Positions 55,076-64,000 of a stretch of DNA of 64,000 nucleotides are shown piece after piece. Every line of letters begins with the position of its first letter. Position 1 is the stretch's first letter. The translations under genes and the position numbers were made by a program. Below the pieces are notes generated by a model. The model worked only from the letters and a program-made list of their open reading frames with translations, was not told the origin of the DNA and made no database searches. The stretch is from Gibbula magus (taxonomy: Eukaryota > Mollusca > Gastropoda > Trochida > Trochidae): positions 5,333,193 through 5,397,192 of the forward strand of contig OW388303.1 in NCBI GenBank assembly GCA_936450465.1, written 5' to 3'.

Positions 55076-56922
55076 CCAAATTAACTTGTGTGGAGGATTT
55101 GCAAGAGTTTTTTTTGTGTTTTGGAAAATTTAAAAGCAAGATTATGACCAAATTGACTCGGGGAAGAATTCTTTTTTAAATTATTTTTTTTAAATGTCAA
55201 GGTCAATGAATTTATTTTTATTTCGTGTTTTAAAGGATATGGTTTTACTGTCATGGACTAATTGCCAACTCTCCGTATTTGAAATCTGATAGAAATTTTG
55301 AGGGGAAATCGTAATCAGTGGTTTTCAGCGGTTTAATGACTGTAAATGTTTATCATATAAAAGATATTTTTCAAATGATATTTTTAATTTTTGTGAAGGA
55401 ATTTCAATAATCCCTTTGTTGGATTTTGTACATTTGAAATTAAGAATTTAAAAATAGTTATTTTGTTTGTAATGTTTTTGTTTCGTTATTTGTTATTCCC
55501 CTATTTTCGGGATTAGAAAATACCCAAAAAGGTAAAGTTATCGTTAAAAATAAAAGGGTGCTACTTATCTCGAAAAATTAAGATATTGGTGCAGAATTCC
55601 ACATTTCAAAGGCAAGATATCTTCCGGAAACTTCATTTTTGTGAATAGTACGATATATTATACTCCTTCTCACAAACTGGTTCAGAAAAAAATCAAGTTA
55701 CGAGTATATAATTGATTCAACAATGGAGAAGAAACAATAATAACCTTACAGTTCTTACTCTCCGTGAAAGGTACATAGTATGTGTAAGTTGTTGAAATGT
55801 TCATTAGACCAAACCATAAATGAAAGTGTATACCTGACATGGCAACATGCATTTACTTTAGTAATAAAAACTCTATACACACATTAAAACTGCCATGTTT
55901 GAGTTTCAATTGCAAATAATCACAAAATGATTTTGTTACACTAATTTCCGCGATTCTGATTGGACGAGAGCTCTTAAAAACCTGCTGCCATTTCTCGATG
56001 AATGAAGATAAAATATGCAACCATACCTCGTGCATTCATACCCTGTGACGTCACAAGACATCCGAACAAACGGTCGTGTTGGCCGGTTCTTACACCTGAG
56101 CGTAACGATTTGATGGAAAATATGAAATACATATGTCATTTCGTCTTCACACCTACCCCGATGAGACAAGTAACTTCACCGGGAACACTTCATTTTGATA
56201 GATTCAGGTCCTCAAGCTTGTTCCCTCACAGCGCTTCATTAACAGTAGCCATGTTTGAACGTCGCGTGATATGCTAATTAGGGTTAATCTAAAAATGCGG
56301 AATGTAGAAAAAAAGAACTCTGTGAATGCTTGGGAAAACGAAATTAAATCTTCCGCCGTTTTAGATCAAGGATTCCTCAATTTCAATGTATGTTGCATGT
56401 AACAAGCTGCTGTCTCCCGTGCTACACGATGTTATACAATTTGTTGCTGTAACACTTCGATAGACTGAGGCGAGTACTTTCGTCTGCCTGGCAGTATGAC
56501 GCTGTTCGTGTTAGATAGTTTACCAATGATACACCATAGTACATCAAAGATGTTTTATTAAAGTTTATATAACACTACACCATAAACATGCCTCGTACTT
56601 CGTAAATATCCAAGAGTTGTTATTCGTCAATGGTTTTATTAAACTTCACTATGCATAGGCTGTACAAAAAGTTTTGTCATAGTTGCATTTTACCAAACCA
56701 CCAAACGTTTCTTCGCTTCATTATGTTACTTGTACATCATAAATAACTTTGTGCCGACTTCATTTCTGAGTTGACCCATTGCTTCATTACACTCTAATAT
56801 ATACGCTACTTACATTCCTAAGGAACAATAGTAACCTTATTGACAGGTTGAAGACTTATATTATTCAGGTAAACCGCGGAAGGTATTGCGTATTGAAAAA
56901 CAGCATGTACTCTATCACCCAG
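55076..56922. other. Sequence without supported gene; isolated CRE-like site
   Basis: TGACGTCA lies at 56046-56053, with an inverted CCAAT (GATTGG) about 100 bp upstream (near 55957). Frames at 55936-56277 overlap on both strands without domains. A promoter is possible but unsupported. Confidence 0.4.
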
Positions 56923-59113
56923 CTGGCTGCTAAACATACACGTGTGATAATGTACAATAACATCATGGTTTCAATTATAGAAGGGCTATTTATTCTATCA
57001 ATAGTAGCTACAATATATGTCCATATCCCCTACGGAGCTTTAAAGGGAGATCAAATTCTTTTATATTGAAATTATAATGAAATATTCATATGGTAGGAGC
57101 TACTATCGCTTGCAAACGGTGCGGATCTGGAGATCTCGACAATGTACATCAATACTGATCTATTGTAATGCAAGTAAGCTTAGTCAACCGTTCATAATTA
57201 CAGCAAATGATTTATGGATTAGTACATTTTCTGTTGTGCACAAGCTATTCAGTGGGTTTAACCCCATGAAACATATATATTGTATTTATTTCTTTCAACA
57301 AGGTATTTGGAAACAGGTGATCTTATATATAGTAAAATTAATATTTAATATTCATTGAATGACAAATGACAAAAGTATATTCAAGAGAAACAAACAGTTA
57401 TGGATTACAACATGGATATGCTCTGCTCCAAAACGTTTCAATGAATACAAACTGTAATAGATAGAGCCATGAACATTAACATTTAGTATTATTTATTTAA
57501 CGCACATATTCGTAGCCCAATGTAATATATTATTTGCTTTACTATATTACTGTATTATTATGTTATTGAATTACCTTTATTAAATTACCATATTAAATAT
57601 GCACCAGAGATATGTCTTATACACATCATCGCATACACATTGCATGCATGATATTGCATGTATAATATAAAGTCATTTATTTTGCATGCAAATATACAAA
57701 TGTAGTGTCAATTTAAAAGGAAAGGGAAAATTACATCATGCCGTTTTCCACAGTAACACATTCGTATTTTACTTAATAGCGTGCTGTTTCACCTCTCTTT
57801 GAACGTTTTGCTTGCATCTCAGATAGGAAATTCTGCAAAATAGATTTTCAGGTCATTTAAATTTGGATGCCGTATTACGTTAAAAGTACCTTTCTTGTTC
57901 ATTTCCATAGGCTGTTTACAAAATGGAGGCAATTTCATGTCAATTTCGAAGTAATTAGTCTAGGATGACTTCAAAGGAAACTGAATCTACCACTAGCAAG
58001 TAGTAATAAAAGATGGACTGGGAATGGTAATGTAACTGGAGTTTATTTACAATCCATGACTATGGTATCGAACATTTTCACCCCTAATCTAATTTGAAGT
58101 GGGAAATGTTGTTAGCTCCAGGCTAGTTGGCCAATTATTGGTGATACCCTAGAGAGAAAGTGTAGTTGCAGGGAGGTTATTTTTCTCCCTCGTTATTATT
58201 GTCGAAGTTTTATTTTATGTTCCTAAACAGATCTGTGTTAGGGAGGTCGCTTTATACCCTTAATGCGGTTTTAAACCAAACGAGTTTTTTTATGTTCAAT
58301 GACACACTCGATACGTGACAGGAGCAAGCGTGTGTCCTTTGTTGTACATGTGTGTCTGACTTGTTGTGTGGTTTGGTTCTCATCCAAAACTAAACTAAAT
58401 TACTTCTTTGAGAGGCATTTTAGAAGCTGGTATGATGAATAAGAACAAGTTCTATGGATAGTCAACTTCTTTATTGATATGAGTGCGACGTTTCGATGCA
58501 GATGGTAAGTGGTACATTATCATGACAACCACTTGCTTGATAACGGTGCTAGTATCTGCATCGAAACGTCGCACTCATATCAATAAAGAAGTTGACTATC
58601 CATAGAACTTGTTCTTATTAAACTAAATTAGTCACGAAATCTCCACGCTTCGCTAAGTGAATGTGACATAGTTTATGGTTTATGTTTTAACCAGGGTCAT
58701 ACGTTCATCACTTGTGCTTAGCAACCATTGTTTGTGACGGCATAAAACAAAGATCATGACGCCAACGAAGACGGTCGACCAAATTTCTAACATTTTCTAT
58801 TGGCCTACTGGAAACGGAACATTATTTGTATATAACACTCGCACTCGCTTGATATATTCCATAATTATCATTTGACGAAGAAGATAAATCCCATGTCCTT
58901 GCATAAATGACACAAAAAAAGACCACGCTTGATGAATCGAGAACCTTTTATTATTGTCTCTTGTTGGAATTTGTTGTTGAAGTAGCCTTCTTTATCAATA
59001 TCTTGATAACATATCAATTGTTGTCGTCTGGGATTGATTTTTGTGTGTTATTACACAGTGGAACGTGAAGCTACGAGAGACTGTGAGTTTGTTGCATATA
59101 AATATCAGCGGTA
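56923..59113 (+). repeat. Recent ~5.1-kb tandem duplication, copy 1 (shared part)
   Basis: Aligns base for base with 62044-64000, roughly 97% identical by eye, apart from a few small indels and the 228-bp insertion at 58391-58630. The duplicated sequence is AT-rich and holds no supported gene; the matching 82-93-codon frames in both copies have no domain. Confidence 0.95.
58391..58630. mobile_element. Palindromic insertion with 12-bp target duplication, Penelope-like terminal repeat suspected
   Basis: The flanks are identical TAAACTAAATTA (58391-58402 and 58619-58630). The equivalent site in copy 2 (near 63504) has a single TAAACTAAATTA, so the 216-bp insert is confirmed by an empty site. 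Inside, 58438-58503 and 58554-58619 are perfect 66-bp inverted repeats around a 50-nt loop. The right arm reads GCATCGAAACGTCGC then ATCAATAAAGAAG, and the loop ends CTTGATAACGGTGC. This recalls the hammerhead-type CTGATGA...GAAAC-GTC motif of Penelope-like element terminal repeats, but with core substitutions. No reverse transcriptase is present. Confidence 0.85.
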
Positions 59114-59989
59114 GTCATGTAGTGGACTCGTCATGATATATATAACTCTTACAGCCGCTGTCTATTTGTCGTTGTTGTTAAATCCGTTGTTATTTGCAAA
59201 TGTTTTTACTTGTTCAGTATACTGTTTGCTATCATATCCTATTCTGTAACATCAACCTTTGTAATTTTCTCTAAAACTAATTTCCTCAGATCACCTTAAA
59301 TATTGTCTACATCAACAAAGATTCATTTACTTCAAATTCATTTTGTTAATTTAATACCGCTGCAAAATGACCATCAACATTGCTCTTCACCAAAGTAACA
59401 GATGAGGTGACAAATCAAGATAATTAAGTCTCCGTTAAGGATTGAAACCTTCGAACTTGACTTTCCATTAAGATCATAACTATTGTGGTGATACACTGCG
59501 TCAATAGATGCTGACAATATCTGACCTATGCAGATGAAGTGCGATGCATCTTTGTGAGAGACGGTTATATTCCCCTGCTTCCAAAAACATTGAATTTCAA
59601 TAGGCAGGTCCAGGAAGTTTCAAAGGACGGGCTCAGATTATTGTAAACGGACGGGAGAGCCTCCAATTGGGTTCATCCAAATTAAATGCAGATCTTTTCA
59701 AATACCTTGAAAGAAAAGAAACGATACCAACAAAAATGCAAGATAGTTTAACCCACAAGGAGCAGATACATGTACGACTGCAACGACGCGTCGTTGATGT
59801 AAAGTTCAAGAAGGTACATTATGCCAACAACGTCTTGTACTAACATATAATTTCCAAAATTTCATAACAGTTTACCCTCAATACCAAACACTTTATAAAA
59901 AAAAACCTTTTAAAATAGCAATTTCAGCACCTCATGTGTAAGAGATATTTTACGAGATATATTCTCATCATAGACATTTACAATCGACT
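59114..59989. other. Sequence without recognised gene
   Basis: Nothing recognised; expected to recur beyond the window if the duplication is a simple 5.1-kb tandem. Confidence 0.4.
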
Positions 59990-60920
59990 TTATCTGGCAG
60001 AAGTATTTACGCTTGACTGTTGATAATTTGGTATCGTTCTTCGGTGTGAATCGAAACTACCCATATCACGCAATCCCTCTTGAGGTGACACTGTGGAGAG
60101 CAAATAGATCAATCTTTTATAATTTACTACAATATCGAAATAGAAATGACCCATAACATGCGATCCTTTCATACAAATCCATTTGTTCATGACAAAGAAA
60201 CAGAAACCATTGCTGATATCATTGGGACAGAAATACAAAGAAAATGTTCTCCTGTAGATCCCTTGTGAAATGACGTCGAACAAACAACACAATAAATATG
60301 AGGATTAAAGAATGAAGACCACTGTACGAAATGAAGACAGGAACGTGTCATATTCTCAGAAGGAAGTCCTTTATGAACATCGTACATCGGAAAAGAGGAT
60401 AACAGAATGAAGCCTTAAACGAAACAATTAATAATTTTAAAAAATGGAAAGGGCGTACACACTCTTCTACAAATACTCTATTCAATGATGTTGGGAAATC
60501 AGCATATAAATTTAGATTTCAATGCATGAATCAGAACTAGTCATAATACCAACATATTCAAACTGATGTTGTAGAATGGTAGAACAAGATTTTCAAAGCA
60601 TGAAAACTTGATAGAAACCAGTGACGTTGGGGAATGTAAGAACGAGATTTTCAAGCATTAATGGTAGCTAGAAATCAGTCATACTTTCAACGAAATAGAA
60701 ATAATGTTTGAGAATCAAAGAAAGAGATTTTCACGCATAAAAAAAACAGATAGAAACCAGTCAAATTATCAACGTTAGAAATGGCGTCGAAGGACGATAG
60801 AACGAGATTTAAAGCATGAAGACTAGCTAGAAACCAGTCGTGCTTTCACCGAAACAGAAAGGACATAGCACATGCATCCCAATGCAAATCCCTTGTGGGG
60901 AGACGTTAGGGAAACAGCAC
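59990..60920. repeat. Diverged internal repeats (~68 bp and longer)
   Basis: In 60580-60860 a phrase like GAACGAGATTTTCAAGCATG, then TAGAAACCAGTC, recurs about four times with a ~65-80-bp period. A second phrase, AATCCCTTGTG followed by GACGT and AACA(A)CACA, occurs at about 60257 and 60886, with a weaker version near 60070. All copies are strongly diverged. Confidence 0.65.
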
Positions 60921-62043
60921 ACAGTGAGAGCGTTGTATTTCAAACGTAAATGAATCACGTTGAAGCTAATAACAACTGGCAGATCTTTTTAAATTACACT
61001 GCTTGAAAGTAAAAGTTTCCTCAGAAGATTAACGACTGGAGAAACTCCAATTTGTTCCCTTGTTGCAAAAAATAGGTAAATTGAGTTGCAAATGCACTTG
61101 AGAGAAAAATTGAATTTGTTCCCTAAAGCTGTAGAACGTAAGTTATATTTGTTTCATTTCCACGCTGGCGAGGCATGCAATATTTTAATGTCAAAATTGA
61201 TTAAATTTATAGGCATTATGGATGACATTCTGATATTGTTAACGTGTCCAATTCCAGGGGGAGTGATTAAATGTAAAACATATTTAAACATATACTGTCT
61301 TTACGAAGAACAATTTTGTGAAGGCATGTGGCTGCTATAAAGTAAAATAGGAAACTAAAATGTATACTTGAACTTTCATTTTGTATCTGACCTGTGTTAT
61401 GTTATACATAATATAATTATATTTCTATTCCTGTATTAAGCAATTGCATAGTTTGATTACAATTTTTTTTTATAACCACGCGCATCCTTTGGTATGATCC
61501 ATCTTACATGAACATTGAATATCGGACAGATAATGAATAAGTGATTGCGCAGGAAGCAACACAGATGGACATCAAAGTACGAAATGGATCATAAGACTCC
61601 TGAAATCTATGATTTAATTAGTTACCTATGTTCATAAACATGGAGACGCCAACAATGTTGAGACAGGTTACTCTATAGCAGTAACAGATGACATTGTTGA
61701 AAGTATGAAGTAGATCATTTGTCAACTGATCATGGAAGGCAAAGCACCCGACAGGGAAGTTTACCTATTGGCCTTGTTTAACTGAGCTTGGAATCCAGAG
61801 CTATTGAGGTAGAGATTGCTCTGTAGAAAGTAACATTGACCATATGACTCCTGAAGTCATGAACATTACATTGAAGTTTTGTAATATGTATTGGCAGCGA
61901 TGCACTAAACGTGTAAATACCACACACTATTGTTAGATTTCTCTTGAAGTAATACACAAGTATGTGTTGGAAAATTTGATTACACGAATCATTAACATCA
62001 CATTGCAGCGCTAATGCAATAATCTTCGACTTACGACATCCAT
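60921..62043. other. Sequence without supported gene
   Basis: A frame at 61086-61340 contains AACGTAAGT, a donor-like phrase, but has no recognisable domain or signal peptide. Confidence 0.4.
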
Positions 62044-64000
62044 CTGGCTGTTAAACATACACGTGTGATTTTGTACAATAACATCATGGTTTCAATTATT
62101 GAAGGGCTATTTATTCTATCAATAGTAGCTACAATATATGTCAATATCCCCTACGGAGCTTTAAAGGGAGATACAATTCTTTTATATTGAAATTATAATC
62201 AATTATTCATAAGGTAGGAGCTACTATCGCTTGCAAATGGTGCGGATCTGGAGATCTCGACAATGTACATCAATACTGATCTATTCTAATGCAAGTAAGC
62301 TTAGTCAACCGTTCATAATTACAGCAAATGATTTATGGATTAGTACATTTTCTGTTGTGCACAAGCTATTCAGTGGGTTTAACCCCATGAAACATATATA
62401 TTGTATTTATTTCTTTCAACAAGGTATTTGGAGACAGGTGATCTTATATATAGTAAAATTAATATTTAATATTCATTGAATGACAAATGACAAAAGTATA
62501 TTCAAGAGAAACAAACAGTTATGGATTACAACATGGATATGCTCTGCTCCAAAACGTTTCAATGAATACAAACTGTAATAGATAGAGCCATGAAAACTAA
62601 CATTTAGTATTATTTATTTAACGCACATATTCGTAACCCAAAATCATATAATATTTGCTTTACTATATTATTTTGTTATTTTATTACCTTTATTAAATTA
62701 CCATATTAAATAATTATTATGCATCAGATATATGTCTTATACACATCATCGCATACAAATTGCATGCATGATATTGCATGTATGATATATAGTCATTTAT
62801 TTTGCATGCAAATATAGTGTCATTTAAAAAGAAAGGGAAAATGACATCATGCCGTTTTCCACAGTAACACATTCGTATTTTACTTAATAGCGTGCTGTTT
62901 CACCTCTCTTTGAACGCTTTGCTTGCATCTCAGATAGGAAATTCTGCAAAATAGATTTTCAAGTCATTTAAATTTGGATGCCGTATTACGTTAAAAGTAC
63001 CTTTCTTGTTCATTTCCATAGGCTGTTTACAAAATGGAGGCAATTTCATGTCAATTTCGAAGTAATTAGTCTAGGATGACTTCAAAGGAAACTGAATCTA
63101 CCACTAGCAAGTAGTAATAAAAGATGGACTGGGAATGGTAATGTAACTGGAGTTTATTTACAATCCATGACTATGGTATCGAACATTTTCACCCCTAATC
63201 TAATTTGAAGTGGGAAATGTTGTTAGCTCCAGGCTAGTTGGCCAATTATTGGTGATACCCTAGAGAGAAAGTGTAGTTGCAGGGAGGTTATTTTTCTCCC
63301 TCGTTATTATTGTCGAAGTTTTATTTTATGTTCCTAAACAGATCTGTGTTAGGGAGGTCGCGTTATACCCTTAATGCGGCTTTAAACCAAACGAGGTTTT
63401 TATGTTCAATGACACACTCGATACGTGACAGGAGCAAGCGTGTGTCCATTGTTGTACATGTGTGTCTGACTTGTTGTGTGGTTTGGTTCTCATCCAAAAC
63501 TAAACTAAATTAGTCACGAAATCTCCACGCTTCGCTAAGTGAATGTGACATAGTTTATAGTTTATGTTATAACCAGGGTCATATGTTCATTACTTGTGCT
63601 TAGCAACCATTGTTTGTGACGGCATAAAACAAAGATCATGACGCCAACGAAGACGGTCGACCAAATTTCTAACATTTTGTATTAGCCTACTGGAAACAGT
63701 ACATTATTTGTATATAACACTCGCACTCGCTTGATATATTCCATAATTATCATTTGACGAAGAAGATAAATCCCATGTCCTTGCATAAATGACACAAAAA
63801 AGACCACGCTTGATGAATAGTGAACCTTTTTATTATTGTCTCTTGTTGGAATTAAATTTGTTATTGAAGTAGCCTTCTTTATCAATATCTTGATAACATA
63901 TCAATTGTTGTCGTCTGGGATTGATTTTTGTGTGTTATTACACAGTGGAACGTGAAGCTACGAGAGACTGTGAGTTTGTTGCATATAAATATCAGCGGTA
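62044..64000 (+). repeat. Recent ~5.1-kb tandem duplication, copy 2 (truncated by window end)
   Basis: Copy of 56923-59113 without the palindromic insertion. The start-to-start distance is 5121 bp, and the match runs to the last base of the window, so it continues outside. Confidence 0.95.

Overview
This window looks like non-coding, repeat-dominated animal nuclear DNA. It is AT-rich, has no compact gene arrangement, and contains no long open reading frame outside tandem repeats. One 200-base run of N (50210-50409) shows it comes from a draft or scaffolded assembly. The repeat types suggest a marine mollusc, most likely a bivalve. These are a pearl-type Helitron-like element with a (ACGG)n tract, many small foldback elements, tRNA-derived SINE-like pieces, and a palindromic insertion resembling a Penelope-like terminal repeat. 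The taxonomic call is an inference from repeat style, not from a gene.

Layout. 0-10 kb: low-complexity and dispersed repeats, including an inverted pair of one family at 5.65-5.95 and 8.98-9.21 kb that carries TGACGTCA sites, and a foldback element at 7.03 kb whose second copy lies at 44.4 kb. 10.7-12.3 kb: a 43-bp minisatellite that grades into its apparent ~100-bp parent repeat. 13.5-14.6 kb: diverged ~165-bp repeats. 16-19 kb: a possible exon, short repeats, a 220-bp foldback element, and a perfect 29-bp foldback with a 9-bp target duplication. 21.4-22.8 kb: a 37-bp satellite with a 148-bp higher-order period. 23.1 kb: a small cysteine-rich ORF with a signal-like start. 23.7-25.1 kb: a 10-bp repeat array with ~465-475-bp higher-order copies. 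26.0-26.4 kb: a 65-bp array. 30.2-33.9 kb: a TTAA-flanked MITE, then an old ~1.9-kb tandem duplication with a young 51-bp array in one copy.

33.9-34.7 kb: the pearl-like element. 36.1 kb: the best coding candidate, a signal-peptide-bearing cysteine-rich first exon ending at a consensus splice donor. 36.9-38.4 kb: a 25-bp satellite. 39-42 kb: a tetranucleotide/trinucleotide tract and two copies of a SINE-like unit within local duplications. 47-49 kb: three foldback or terminal-repeat elements. 49.9-50.7 kb: a (CT)n tract, the gap, and a ~90-bp array. 51.2-52.4 kb: a 27-bp array that stays open on both strands. 53.8-54.0 kb: compound microsatellite. 56.9-64.0 kb: a recent ~5.1-kb tandem duplication, cut off by the window end, one copy of which carries the 66-bp-arm palindromic insertion while the other keeps the empty site.

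No complete gene, rRNA, functional tRNA or CRISPR array could be supported, and no pathway can be assembled. Distinct arrays and microsatellites cover roughly 15% of the window by my estimate.
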